DNA from: Nocardioides daejeonensis
Lineage (GTDB): Bacteria > Actinomycetota > Actinomycetes > Propionibacteriales > Nocardioidaceae
Direction of reading: 5' to 3'
Length of the DNA: 64,000 nt
Assembly: GCF_003194585.1 (NCBI RefSeq)
Contig: NZ_QHKZ01000005.1
Coordinates: forward strand, 248,001 to 312,000
The notes under the pieces were generated by a model that was given only the letters and a program-made list of their open reading frames with translations, searched no databases and had not been told where the DNA came from. Shown piece by piece: positions 25,582 to 35,949 of the stretch. The translations under genes were made by a program, and so were the position numbers. The first letter of the stretch is position 1. Each line of letters opens with the position of its first letter.

Positions 25582-27459
25582 TCAGAAGGCGGACTCGTCC
25601 AGGTCCATCAGCGAGAGGTCGGTCGCCTGAGCGATGCTGAGCTCCGCGGTGATCTTCGGCAGCACGTTGCGTGCGAAGAACTGGGCGGCTGCCACCTTGC
25701 CGGTGTAGAACGCCTTGTCCTTCTCGCTGACCTCGCCGCCGAGCTTGCCCAGAGCCACCTCGGCCTGGCGGAGCAGCAGCCAGGAGCAGACGATGTCGCC
25801 GAGCACCATCAGCAGGCGGCTGGTGTTGAGGCCGACCTTGTAGATGTTGCGCAGGTCGCCACCCTCGGCGTTCACGTCGGCGCTCATCAGCTGACCGATC
25901 AGCGTGGCGACGAGAGCGTTGCCGTCCTCCAGCGCCTTGGCGAGCAGATCGCGCTCGACCTTGAGCTCGGCGTTCGCGTCGTCGGACTTGATGAACGCCT
26001 CGATCTGGCCGGCCAGGTGGCCCAGCGCCGTCGCCTGGTCCTTCACAATCTTGCGGAAGAACAGGTCCTGGCCCTGGATCGCCGTGGTGCCCTCGTAGAG
26101 GGTGTCGATCTTGGCGTCGCGCACGTACTGCTCGATCGGGTACTCCTGCAGGAAGCCCGAGCCGCCGAAGGTCTGCAGAGACTCGGTGCCCAGCAGCACC
26201 CAGGAGCGCTCGGAGCCGTAGCCCTTGACGATCGGGAGCAGCAGGTCGTTGATCGCGGCGGCCAGCTTGGTGTCGGTGCCGTTGGCCTCGCCCACCATCA
26301 CCTCGTCCTGCCAGGAGGCGGTGTAGAGGACGAGGGCCCGCATCGCCTCGGCGAACGACTTCTGGGTCATCAGCGACCGGCGTACGTCGGGGTGATGGGT
26401 GATCGTCACGCGCGGCGCGGTCTTGTCGGCGGCCTGGGTGAGGTCGGCACCCTGGACCCGCTCCTTGGCGTAGTCGAGGGCGTTCAGGTAGCCGGTGGAG
26501 AGCGTGGCGATGGCCTTGGTGCCGACCATCATGCGGGCGTTCTCGATGACGTCGAACATCTGGGCGATGCCGTTGTGGACCTCGCCGACCAGCCAGCCCT
26601 GAGCCGGCTCGCCGCCGCCGACCTGCGGGTCGCCGAAGGTGACCTCGCAGGTGTTGGAGACCTTGATCCCCATCTTGTGCTCGACGTTGGTGACGTAGAT
26701 GCCGTTGCGCTCACCGGTCAGCTCGCCGGTCTCGTGGTCGAAGTGGTGCTCGGGCATCCAGAAGAGCGAGAGTCCCTTGGTGCCGGGACCGCCCACGCCC
26801 TCTACGCCCTCGGGGCGGGCCAGCACCAGGTGCATGACGTTCTCGGTCATGTCGTTGGTCGCGGAGGTGATGAACCGCTTCACGCCGGTGATGTTCCACG
26901 ATCCGTCGGCGTTGGGGGTGGCCTTGGTGCGGCCGGCGCCGACGTCGGAGCCGGCGTCCGGCTCGGTCAGCACCATGGTGCAGCCCCACTGGCGCTCGAC
27001 CATGATCTGGGCGACGCGGCGGTCCCGCTCGTTGCCGTTGTTCCAGATGACGCCGGCGAACGGTGCACCCGCGGCGTACATGTGGATGGGGGCGTTGGAG
27101 CCGAGCACGAGCTCGCCGATGGCCCAGTTGATGGTGGCCGGGGCGGGGGTGCCGCCGAGCTCCTCGCGGATCTGCAGGCGCCAGTACTCGGCGTCCATCC
27201 AGGCCTGGTAGCTCTTCTTGAAGCTCTCCGGAAGCGGTGCCGCGTGCGTGGCGGGGTCGAAGACCGGCGGGTTGCGGTCGCTGTCCTCGAACGAGGCAGC
27301 GAGGTCCTCGCGCGCCAGCCGGTCGACCTCGGCGAGGATCGTGCGTGCGGTGTCACCGTCGACCTCGGCGAACGGGCCCTGGCCGAGGATCTCGTCTCGG
27401 CCGAGCACCTCGAAGAGGTTGAACTCGATGTCGCGGAGGTTGCTCTTGTAGTGGCTCAC
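25582..27459 (-). CDS. Long acyl-CoA dehydrogenase (FadE-type, with C-terminal extension)
   Basis: 625-residue FAD enzyme introducing the 2,3-double bond in acyl-CoA. It has the N-terminal helical domain, [12 protein letters not shown] at the flavin site, [43 protein letters not shown], and the catalytic Glu in [11 protein letters not shown]. The extra ~130 C-terminal residues are typical of the large MSMEG/FadE5-like group. It is monocistronic, with a GTG start preceded by AAGGTGG, and is divergent from the Rrf2 gene (194 bp). The promoter side carries the dyad TTACTCGTCAGTAA. Confidence 0.93.
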   Translation of the reverse strand: MSHYKSNLRDIEFNLFEVLGRDEILGQGPFAEVDGDTARTILAEVDRLAREDLAASFEDSDRNPPVFDPATHAAPLPESFKKSYQAWMDAEYWRLQIREELGGTPAPATINWAIGELVLGSNAPIHMYAAGAPFAGVIWNNGNERDRRVAQIMVERQWGCTMVLTEPDAGSDVGAGRTKATPNADGSWNITGVKRFITSATNDMTENVMHLVLARPEGVEGVGGPGTKGLSLFWMPEHHFDHETGELTGERNGIYVTNVEHKMGIKVSNTCEVTFGDPQVGGGEPAQGWLVGEVHNGIAQMFDVIENARMMVGTKAIATLSTGYLNALDYAKERVQGADLTQAADKTAPRVTITHHPDVRRSLMTQKSFAEAMRALVLYTASWQDEVMVGEANGTDTKLAAAINDLLLPIVKGYGSERSWVLLGTESLQTFGGSGFLQEYPIEQYVRDAKIDTLYEGTTAIQGQDLFFRKIVKDQATALGHLAGQIEAFIKSDDANAELKVERDLLAKALEDGNALVATLIGQLMSADVNAEGGDLRNIYKVGLNTSRLLMVLGDIVCSWLLLRQAEVALGKLGGEVSEKDKAFYTGKVAAAQFFARNVLPKITAELSIAQATDLSLMDLDESAF

Positions 27460-27501
27460 TGACCCACCTTTTCCATGTGCAGGGTCGGACGGAGGTGTCC
27501 A

Positions 27502-27515
27502 TTACTCGTCAGTAA
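27502..27515. promoter_or_regulatory. Small dyad upstream of the acyl-CoA dehydrogenase
   Basis: TTACT-CGTC-AGTAA, 43 bp upstream of the fadE start in the divergent gap to the Rrf2 gene. A possible repressor site for fatty-acid control; the regulator is unknown. Confidence 0.35.
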
Positions 27516-27653
27516 CTTCAATTATCAACCTCTTGCCGGGCCCACGCAAGGCGGGGTGGCTGATGGCACACCAGGAAGGGGGCTCGGAAGGCGTCCTGCC
27601 GCCGTACGGCGCCCCTCGCCGCATGCTGGCGCGTGAGGTGAGACACTGCCCCC

Positions 27654-28112
27654 ATGCGAGTCTCCGCCAAGTCCGACTACGCCCTGCGTGCGCTCATCGA
27701 GATGACGCGCCGTGGCGACACCGGTCCGGTGAGCGCCGAGGAGCTGGGGCGGCAGCAGGAGATCCCGCACGGCTTCCTGCAGGCGATTCTCGCCGACCTG
27801 CGTCGCGCCGGGATTGTGGTCTCGCAACGGGGGCAGTCCGGTGGGTGGCGGATGAACGCCAAGCCGGAGGACGTCAGCATCGCCGACGTGATCCGCGCCG
27901 TCGACGGCCCCCTCGTCTCGGTCTACGGCCTCCGCCCGGAGGCGGTCTCCTACAACGAGGCCGCCGAGGTTCTCCAGCATGTCTGGATCGCCGCCCGCAG
28001 TTCCCTGCGCGAGGTCTTCGAGAACGTCTCCATCGCTGCCCTCGCCGCTGGCAAGCTCCCTGACACCGTCACCTCGCGCACCGCCGACGAGGATGCCTGG
28101 CAGCCCCACTGA
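27654..28112 (+). CDS. Rrf2-family transcriptional regulator lacking cluster cysteines
   Basis: 152-residue winged-helix regulator. The Rrf2 pattern is clear: MRVSAKSDYALRALIEMTR, IPHGFLQAILADLRRAGIVVSQRGQSGGWRM, and the dimerisation helix VLQHVWIAARSSLREVFENV. The protein contains no cysteine at all, so it cannot carry the Fe-S cluster of IscR, NsrR or RsrR and probably senses a small molecule (as CymR does) or a protein partner. It is divergent from the acyl-CoA dehydrogenase gene, which may be its target. Confidence 0.88.
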   Translation: MRVSAKSDYALRALIEMTRRGDTGPVSAEELGRQQEIPHGFLQAILADLRRAGIVVSQRGQSGGWRMNAKPEDVSIADVIRAVDGPLVSVYGLRPEAVSYNEAAEVLQHVWIAARSSLREVFENVSIAALAAGKLPDTVTSRTADEDAWQPH

Positions 28113-28127
28113 CCTTCCACAACGACG

Positions 28128-28189
28128 GATCGTCCCTAACAGATTCGTGGTCGAAAGCGGTTCTCACCACGAATCTGTTAGGGACGATC
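28128..28189. terminator. Long perfect hairpin between the Rrf2 gene and acs
   Basis: Perfect 24-bp arms (28128-28151 and 28166-28189; core CCCTAACAGATTCGTGG) with a 14-nt loop, 15 bp after the Rrf2 stop. Its AT-richer sequence is unlike the surrounding GC-rich DNA. It is probably a bidirectional terminator and is followed at once by the dispersed hairpin at 28210. Confidence 0.65.
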
Positions 28190-28209
28190 GCGTTGGGGCG
28201 GCCGCTCGG

Positions 28210-28261
28210 TGGTCGAGCTTGTCGAGACCCGTTTCGGTTGTGGTCTCGACAAGCTCGACCA
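28210..28261. repeat. Complete copy of the dispersed hairpin repeat
   Basis: Perfect 20-bp arms TGGTCGAGCTTGTCGAGACC (28210-28229) and its complement (28242-28261) around a 12-nt loop CGTTTCGGTTGT. It ends 13 bp from the acs stop codon. This is the only intact two-arm copy in the window and defines the family seen at 1074, 9010, 11696 and 19809. Confidence 0.85.
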
Positions 28262-28273
28262 GCGGAGAAGGTC

Positions 28274-30244
<1,971 letters not shown>

Positions 30245-30261
30245 TGCTCACCTCTCGGAGA

Positions 30262-30277
30262 TGTGGTCTGTGTCACC
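30262..30277. promoter_or_regulatory. CRP/GlxR-like site upstream of acs
   Basis: TGTGG-TCTGTG-TCACC matches TGTGA-N6-TCACA at 8 of 10 fixed positions, 17 bp before the acs start. A closer match sits at the equivalent position before the DUF485-actP unit (33145-33160). Confidence 0.5.
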
Positions 30278-30360
30278 GACGCTACTGGCAGTTGGCGGTT
30301 ACGTGCCGGTACGCAGCGACGGGCGGCGCCTGCGGTGCGCTGAACGGTCGAAATGTTGCA

Positions 30361-31053
30361 TCAGGTTGCAGGCGTCGGGCAGGCGTCGAGGAGGGCATCG
30401 GTGGTGGTCAGGTCCCCGGCGAAGTCGGGGTCCTCCATCGCCGGGAAGGTGACCGCGCCGTCATCGACCACGCCGATGAGGGCGCCGTTCAGGGCGGGGA
30501 AGAAGTCGCCCTGGTGGGGTTCGGTGGGGCGCGGGGAGAGGAAGGCGACGACCTCACCGAGGTCGGCGGCGGACTCCAGGAACTTCACCGGGTCAGCGCC
30601 CTCGGGCACCGTCATGCGGGCGGCGGCATCCACGATCGCCCGGCTCGCGCCGCGCTCCTCGACGGCCCGTGCGGAGAAGGTGATCAGGATGTCGCGGGCG
30701 TCGGCGCGGGTGTCGTCGTAGGACTTGAGCACCTTGGGGGTGTCCTCCTCATCGCCCCAGATGTAGGCGTCGCCCGGCTTGGCCGAGGTCACTTCGCCGA
30801 CGAGCACCGCTTCGGCGGCGAGCCGGTGCTGCTCGGAGCCGCACGGCAGCATCGAGGCCAGCGTCGTGGGACCCGGCGGGAGTCCGGGTGGGGCGTCGGC
30901 CCGGTCGGCCCGGACGCTCTCGAAGAAGTACGCGCCTGCGTCGCCCTGGTTCGCGGTCGGTGTCGACGCGGCGTCTGACTTGTCGGGTGTCTCGCTGCCG
31001 CACCCTGCGGCGAGGATCGCCACCACGGCGAGGGGGGTGAGCACAGATCGCAT
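30361..31053 (-). CDS. Putative lipoprotein of unknown function
   Basis: 230 residues with a short signal peptide and lipobox LAAGC (Cys18), so it is probably anchored outside the membrane. No family was recognised. The mature part is acidic and has two further cysteines (in MLPCGSEQH and the C-terminal LLDACPTP) that could form a disulfide. TAGGAGG lies 7 nt before the ATG. It sits between actP and acs on the same strand, separated from actP by a strong terminator and from acs by 116 bp. Confidence 0.75.
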   Translation of the reverse strand: MRSVLTPLAVVAILAAGCGSETPDKSDAASTPTANQGDAGAYFFESVRADRADAPPGLPPGPTTLASMLPCGSEQHRLAAEAVLVGEVTSAKPGDAYIWGDEEDTPKVLKSYDDTRADARDILITFSARAVEERGASRAIVDAAARMTVPEGADPVKFLESAADLGEVVAFLSPRPTEPHQGDFFPALNGALIGVVDDGAVTFPAMEDPDFAGDLTTTDALLDACPTPAT

Positions 31054-31097
31054 ATCGCCTCCTAGGCACCGGTGTGCCCACAGTACGCCGCAGGGAA

Positions 31098-31139
31098 GCC
31101 CGCGGGGTCGCGACGGGGGTGCGTCGCGGCCCCGCGGGC
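31098..31139 (-). terminator. Strong hairpin downstream of actP
   Basis: 18-bp arms GCCCGCGGGGTCGCGACG (31098-31115) and CGTCGCGGCCCCGCGGGC (31122-31139) with a 6-nt loop and a single G-T wobble, about 20 nt beyond the actP stop on the minus strand. Confidence 0.75.
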
Positions 31140-31158
31140 GCGGTGGTGTAGCGGGTGA

Positions 31159-32784
31159 TCAGTGCTCGAGCGCCGCCTCCGCTCCTGCCCCCGTGAGGGC
31201 CCGGACCTCAAGCTCGGTGAAGCGCTCCTCGGCCGAGGGCTCCCTCGAGGTCACGGTGCCGAGCCAGCCCAGGAAGAAGGCGAGGGGGATCGACACGATG
31301 CCGGGGTTCTCCAGCGGGAACCAAGAGATGTCGATGCTGGTCGGCAGGAGTGCCGCATTGCTGCCGTCCGGGTTCAGCTTCCCGGAGACGACCGGGGAGA
31401 AGATGACCAGCCCGACGGAGGAGATCAGGCCGCCGTAGATGCTCCAGACGGCGCCACGGGTGTTGAACCGCCGCCAGAACATGTTGTAGATGATCGACGG
31501 CAGGTTGGCCGAGGCGGCGATCGCGAAGGCCAGCGCCACCAGGAAGGCGACGTTGAGCTTCTGTGCCGGGATCGCCAGGATGATCGAGATCAGACCGATG
31601 ATGCCGGCCGAGATCCGGGCGACCTTGAGCTCCTCGCCCTCCGAGGCCTCGCCCTTGCGGAAGACCGAGTTGTAGAGGTCGTGCGCGACGCTGGCGCTGG
31701 AGGTGAGGGTCAGGCCGGCGACCACTGCGAGGATCGTCGCGAAGGCGACTGCGGCGATCACTGCCAGGAGTACGGCGCCACCGACTGTCCCGGCGCCACC
31801 GCCGACCTCTTCGGCGAGCAGCGGCGAGGCCAGGTTGCCGCCAGACTTCTGCACGGCGCTGCCCAGCTGGGTGTCGAGGAGTGCGGCCGCGCCGAAGCCG
31901 AGCACGATCGTCATCAGGTAGAAGACGCCGATCAGGCCGATCGCCCACAGCACCGACTTCCGGGCGTCCCGCGAGGTCGGCACCGTGTAGAAGCGGATGA
32001 GGATGTGCGGCAGGCCGGCAGTGCCGAGCACCAGCGCCAGGCCGAGGGAGACGAAGTTGATCTTCGAGGTGGTGTCGGCGCCGTACTTGAGACCCGGGTC
32101 GAGGAAGCCGTCCTTGCCTGAGTTGGCGGCGGCGCTGCCGAGCAGCTCGGAGAGGTTGAAGTGGAACTGGGCGAGCACCAGGATCACGATCAGCGCCGAG
32201 CCGATCATGAGCAGCACGGCCTTGACGATCTGCACCCAGGTGGTGCCCTTCATGCCGCCGATGGTGACGTAGAAGATCATCAGCACGCCGACGAAGAAGA
32301 TGGTCAGGTTCTTCAGCGCCTCGGACTCCACGCCGAGCAGCAGCGTCACCAGGGCGCCGGCGCCGACCATCTGGGCGAGCAGGTAGAAGATCGACACGAC
32401 GACGGTGGAGGTGGCGGCCGCCGTACGCACCGGACGTTGCTTCATGCGGTAGGCGAGCTGGTCGGCCATCGTGTACTTGCCGGAGTTGCGCAGCACCTCG
32501 GCGACCAGCAGGAGCGCGACCAGCCAGGCGACCAGGAAACCGATGGAGTAGAGGAAGCCGTCGTAGCCCGACAGTGCGATGAGTCCGGAGATGCCCAGGA
32601 ACGACGCCGCGGACATGTAGTCGCCGCCGATGGCGAGACCGTTCTGGAAGCCGGAGAAGGAGCGGCCGCCGGCGAAGAAGTCATCGGTGCCCTTGGTGCC
32701 GCGACTGGCGCGAAAGGTGATGTAGATCGTCAGGGCGACGACGGAGAGGAAGAGTCCCGAGGTCAGCAGTTGGTCGCCATCCAT
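31159..32784 (-). CDS. actP: Sodium/acetate symporter (SSS family)
   Basis: 541-residue solute:sodium symporter with about 13 membrane segments. Signatures: DDFFAGGRSFSGFQNGLAIGGDYMSAASFLGISG (Na+ site region), and GLPHILIRFYTVPTSRDARKS. The close coupling to a DUF485 membrane protein and to acs indicates acetate or another short carboxylate as substrate. The ATG lies 1 bp after the DUF485 stop. Confidence 0.92.
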   Translation of the reverse strand: MDGDQLLTSGLFLSVVALTIYITFRASRGTKGTDDFFAGGRSFSGFQNGLAIGGDYMSAASFLGISGLIALSGYDGFLYSIGFLVAWLVALLLVAEVLRNSGKYTMADQLAYRMKQRPVRTAAATSTVVVSIFYLLAQMVGAGALVTLLLGVESEALKNLTIFFVGVLMIFYVTIGGMKGTTWVQIVKAVLLMIGSALIVILVLAQFHFNLSELLGSAAANSGKDGFLDPGLKYGADTTSKINFVSLGLALVLGTAGLPHILIRFYTVPTSRDARKSVLWAIGLIGVFYLMTIVLGFGAAALLDTQLGSAVQKSGGNLASPLLAEEVGGGAGTVGGAVLLAVIAAVAFATILAVVAGLTLTSSASVAHDLYNSVFRKGEASEGEELKVARISAGIIGLISIILAIPAQKLNVAFLVALAFAIAASANLPSIIYNMFWRRFNTRGAVWSIYGGLISSVGLVIFSPVVSGKLNPDGSNAALLPTSIDISWFPLENPGIVSIPLAFFLGWLGTVTSREPSAEERFTELEVRALTGAGAEAALEH

Positions 32785-32785
32785 G

Positions 32786-33124
32786 TCAGGCCTCCTTCTC
32801 GTACTCGGCGTTGAGCTTGCCGGCCAGCGGGTCGAGGAACTTGTTGGAGTAGTTGCTGTAGATCCAGGCGATCACGAACGTGGTGAGGAACTGGAGGAGT
32901 CCGAAGACGAGTGCCACGTTGATGTTGCCCACCAGTCGGTGGCTCATGAAGTCGTGGGCCCACATCGAGAGGACGACATAGAGCAAGTACCAGGCGAGGA
33001 AGACGATCGTGGCCGGGAAGACGAAGCCCCGGTAGCGGGAGCGGAGCTCTTGGAACTCCGGCGTGGCATGCAGGTGGTCGTAGATCGGATTGTGCCGATC
33101 CGCCTGTTCATGGGTGGAGGTCAC
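32786..33124 (-). CDS. DUF485 membrane protein (YjcH-like), partner of ActP
   Basis: 112 residues with two membrane segments (FPATIVFLAWYLLYVVLSMWA and VALVFGLLQFLTTFVIAWIY). This family is nearly always next to actP, where it is thought to assist the symporter. The GTG start has GAAGGGA about 10 nt upstream. It is the first gene of the acetate uptake unit and carries a CRP/GlxR-like site 20 bp before its start. Confidence 0.9.
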   Translation of the reverse strand: MTSTHEQADRHNPIYDHLHATPEFQELRSRYRGFVFPATIVFLAWYLLYVVLSMWAHDFMSHRLVGNINVALVFGLLQFLTTFVIAWIYSNYSNKFLDPLAGKLNAEYEKEA

Positions 33125-33144
33125 CGAACCGTCCCTTCGTGAGG

Positions 33145-33160
33145 TGTGATGCCAGTCACG
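33145..33160. promoter_or_regulatory. CRP/GlxR-like site upstream of the DUF485-actP unit
   Basis: TGTGA-TGCCAG-TCACG matches TGTGA-N6-TCACA at 9 of 10 fixed positions, 20 bp upstream of the GTG start. The acs gene has a similar site at a similar distance. Confidence 0.6.
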
Positions 33161-33503
33161 CTAGGGAGGGCGCGTGGGCTCACGTCAGGGGGCGATCCGG
33201 GGTCAGCGCCGAGCGGGAGCGCGGAATCGGCGAACGGTCGTCCTGGTACGACGAGCGGTTCGTCACAGCCGCACCGAGCGCCTTGGGGGCAACGACACGT
33301 CGTCCCGCTCGACCGATCGGACATTGTTCCCCGAAGGGGCGTCTTCGTCTGGTCCCGCGACGTAGAGTTGTCTCGGCCGGGTCAGTCTCGGCCAGCTGCC
33401 GCCGTCGGTGGCGGTGCGCCCGCGGATCCCAGCTGGAACCCCCCGTCCAGCGATGCCCCATGTCACGGTGGTCCGCGGCGCCCGCCCCGGCGGTGGTCTG
33501 TCT

Positions 33504-33517
33504 GAGCGGTACCGCTC
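33504..33517. promoter_or_regulatory. 14-bp palindrome upstream of the moxR/VWA pair
   Basis: Perfect dyad GAGCGGTACCGCTC, 56 bp upstream of the GTG start at 33574. Operator candidate. Confidence 0.4.
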
Positions 33518-33573
33518 GCCGGTGCACATGCGCCCCGGCCAGGAGGCCTCGGCGCCGCGGCTAGGGTGACCCG

Positions 33574-34476
33574 GTGACCACTCCCGAGCAGACCTGGTTC
33601 GCCGATCCCACGGATGCGCTCGAGCGCCTGGGCAAGGTCGGCTACCTCGCCGACCACGCGACCGCGACGACCGCCTGCCTGGCGGGGCTGCTGGGCAAGC
33701 CGCTGCTGCTGGAGGGGCCGGCGGGCGTGGGGAAGACCGAACTCGCCAAGGCGGTGGCCCGGGCCACCGGCGCCGAGCTGGTCCGGCTGCAGTGCTACGA
33801 GGGACTCGACGAGGCCCGGGCGCTGTATGAGTGGAACTACAAGAAGCAGCTGCTGCGGATCCAGTCGAGCTCCGGCCAGGCCAACTCGGACGCCAGCTGG
33901 CAGGAGACGCACGACGACATCTTCACCGAGGAGTTCCTGCTCACCCGGCCGCTCCTCACCGCGATCCGCCGAAAGGAGCCGACGGTGCTCCTGATCGACG
34001 AGGTCGACAAGACCGACGTCGAGGTGGAGGGGTTGCTGCTCGAAGTGCTCAGCGACTTCCAGGTGACGATCCCCGAGCTGGGCACGGTAGCCGCCGTACG
34101 CCGCCCTTACGTGGTGCTGACCTCCAACGCCAGCCGGGAGCTCTCCGAGGCGGTCAAGCGGCGCTGCCTCTATCTGCACCTCGACTATCCGGACTCCGCG
34201 CGCGAGACCGAGATCGTGCTCTCCCAGGTGCCCGGACTGCCGGAGCGTCTGGCCAGCCAGGTCGTCGACATGGTGGCCCGACTGCGCGAGCTGGAGCTGA
34301 AGAAGGCTCCCTCCATCGCCGAGACCATCGACTGGGCCCGCACGGTCGTCGCTCTGGAGATCGGCGAGCTCGACGAGGCCGCCGCCACCCAGACCCTGGG
34401 GGTGGTGCTCAAGCACGTCACCGATCAGGAGCGCGCCATCAAGGAGCTGGGACTGGCGCGCCGCGGCGGGCGCTGA
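33574..34476 (+). CDS. MoxR-type AAA+ ATPase (CoxD-like)
   Basis: 300-residue AAA+ chaperone of the MoxR branch. Walker A GPAGVGKTELAKAVA, Walker B VLLIDEVDKTD, sensor 1 VVLTSNASRELSEAVKRRCLYLHLDYPD. MoxR ATPases act with VWA proteins to insert metals or remodel complexes; CoxD/CoxE do this for carbon monoxide dehydrogenase. No CODH or methanol dehydrogenase gene is nearby, so the client is unknown. Start GTG at 33574; the VWA partner follows after 7 bp. Confidence 0.88.
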   Translation: MTTPEQTWFADPTDALERLGKVGYLADHATATTACLAGLLGKPLLLEGPAGVGKTELAKAVARATGAELVRLQCYEGLDEARALYEWNYKKQLLRIQSSSGQANSDASWQETHDDIFTEEFLLTRPLLTAIRRKEPTVLLIDEVDKTDVEVEGLLLEVLSDFQVTIPELGTVAAVRRPYVVLTSNASRELSEAVKRRCLYLHLDYPDSARETEIVLSQVPGLPERLASQVVDMVARLRELELKKAPSIAETIDWARTVVALEIGELDEAAATQTLGVVLKHVTDQERAIKELGLARRGGR

Positions 34477-34483
34477 GGCGACG

Positions 34484-35893
34484 ATGCCCCTGCTGGAACG
34501 CCACGTCGACTTCGTCGAGGCGCTGCGTCGTGCCGGCCTGCCGGTCTCGGTCGCCGAGGATCTCGACGCCGCCCGCGCGATCTCCGCAGTGCCCTGGCAC
34601 GACCGCGAGACGCTCCGTGCGGCGTACGCCGCCACCCTGGTCAAGCGGGCCACCCACCGCCCCACCTTCGACCAGCTCTTCGACCTCTGGTTCCCCGCGT
34701 TGGTCGGCGAGGGGCGCACCGGTGCCGGCGGTCAGCCCTGGTTGGGCGACGACGGCGCCGAGGCAGGTGCGTCCACGGACGCCGACCAGCGCGGTCGGGA
34801 CAACGGCGCCGCGCTGGAGGAGTTCCGCGCCCAGGCGGTGGAGGCGATGACCGAGGGCGACATCGGCCTGCTGGCCGAGCTGGCCATCGAGGCGGTGGGT
34901 CGCTTCGGCGCGATGCCCGGCCGGGCGCCGGGACTCTCTTCGTGGAGCGCCTACCAGGCGATGAAGCGGGTCGACGCCGACCAACTGGTGGAGCGCCTGG
35001 TGCAGGGCCTGCTGGCCCGCGGCGAGAGCCAGGCCGAGGCGCGCCGTCGTGCCACCCGAGCGGTCGCCGACTTCGAACGCCGCGTCGAGCAGGACTCGCT
35101 GCGTCGCATCGCGGAGGAGAAGGGCACCCGGTACGTCGCCGACAACACGGGTCGCCCGACCATCGACACCCTCGACTTCATGAGCGCTCGCGCCGCCGAC
35201 CTGGTCGCGCTGCGTCGCGAGATCCAGCCGCTCGCCCGGAGGCTCGCCACCCGGCTCACCCAGCAGCACCACGCCAACCGCCGCGGCCCGCTCGACTTCC
35301 GGCGTACCGTCCGGGCCTCGATGTCGACCGGCGGCGTACCTCTGACCACCGTGCAGCGCCCGAAGCGGCCGCACCGCAGCGACCTCGTGGTGCTCTGCGA
35401 CGTCAGTGGCTCCGTGGCCAACTTTGCTCAGTTCACGCTGCTGCTGGTGCATGCGCTGCGCGACCACTTCACCAAGATCAGGGCGTTCACCTTCGTCGAC
35501 ACGATCGCCGAGGTCACCGACGAGCTCCGGCCCGGTGCCGACCCTGTCGAGGTGATGGCGGCACTCGCCGCCTCCGCCCGGCAGGCGGCGCTGTGGGGCC
35601 GCACCAACTATGGCCGCGCGTTCAGCGTCTTCGACGCGGAGTACGCCGATGCGCTCGGCCCCAAGACGGCGCTGCTGATCCTGGGCGATGCCCGTTCCAA
35701 CTACGCCGACCCGAAGCTCGAGCCGTTCAAGGCGATGGTGGAACGCAGTCGGCATGCCTGGTGGCTGAACCCCGAGCACCCTCGCAACTGGGGTGCCGGC
35801 GACTCGATCGCGCCGACGTATGCCGAGATCGTGCCGATGGTCGAGTGCCGCAACATCACCCAGTTGGGCGACTTCGTGCACTCCATCCTCTAG
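34484..35893 (+). CDS. VWA-domain protein (CoxE-like), MoxR partner
   Basis: 469 residues. The N-terminal two thirds are helical (MPLLERHVDFVEALRRAGLPVSVAEDL, a CoxE-type opening). The C-terminal von Willebrand A domain (about 300-450) has an intact metal-binding MIDAS start DVSGS (VVLCDVSGSVANFAQF) and later TNYGRAF and LGDARSNY. It is co-transcribed with the MoxR ATPase. Its TAG stop lies inside the terminator stem. Confidence 0.87.
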   Translation: MPLLERHVDFVEALRRAGLPVSVAEDLDAARAISAVPWHDRETLRAAYAATLVKRATHRPTFDQLFDLWFPALVGEGRTGAGGQPWLGDDGAEAGASTDADQRGRDNGAALEEFRAQAVEAMTEGDIGLLAELAIEAVGRFGAMPGRAPGLSSWSAYQAMKRVDADQLVERLVQGLLARGESQAEARRRATRAVADFERRVEQDSLRRIAEEKGTRYVADNTGRPTIDTLDFMSARAADLVALRREIQPLARRLATRLTQQHHANRRGPLDFRRTVRASMSTGGVPLTTVQRPKRPHRSDLVVLCDVSGSVANFAQFTLLLVHALRDHFTKIRAFTFVDTIAEVTDELRPGADPVEVMAALAASARQAALWGRTNYGRAFSVFDAEYADALGPKTALLILGDARSNYADPKLEPFKAMVERSRHAWWLNPEHPRNWGAGDSIAPTYAEIVPMVECRNITQLGDFVHSIL

Positions 35894-35929
35894 AAAACTG
35901 CTGATCGATACGGATCAGCAGTTCTCTAG
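35890..35929. terminator. Bidirectional terminator after the VWA gene
   Basis: 17-bp arms CTAGAAAACTGCTGATC (35890-35906) and GATCAGCAGTTCTCTAG (35913-35929) with a 6-nt loop and one mismatch. It overlaps the TAG stop of the VWA gene and faces the convergent stop at 35950. Confidence 0.75.
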
Positions 35930-35949
35930 CCTCGCTTGCCGGGCCTGGG

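Larger units (their letters stand above)
33125..33573. other. 449-bp intergenic region between divergent actP and moxR units
   Basis: Holds the CRP/GlxR-like site at its left end, a small CCCC-GAA-GGGG stem near 33329-33339, and a 14-bp perfect palindrome GAGCGGTACCGCTC at 33504-33517, 56 bp before the moxR start. Several open frames of 60-140 codons cross it, but none has a ribosome site, recognisable domain or typical actinobacterial codon pattern, so no gene is called. Confidence 0.6.

Noticed and set aside
33139..33564. Overlapping small open frames (up to 141 codons) in the actP/moxR gap
   Set aside because: All are rich in Arg, Ser, Ala and Pro with no domain, ribosome site or consistent codon bias; the region carries regulatory dyads instead.
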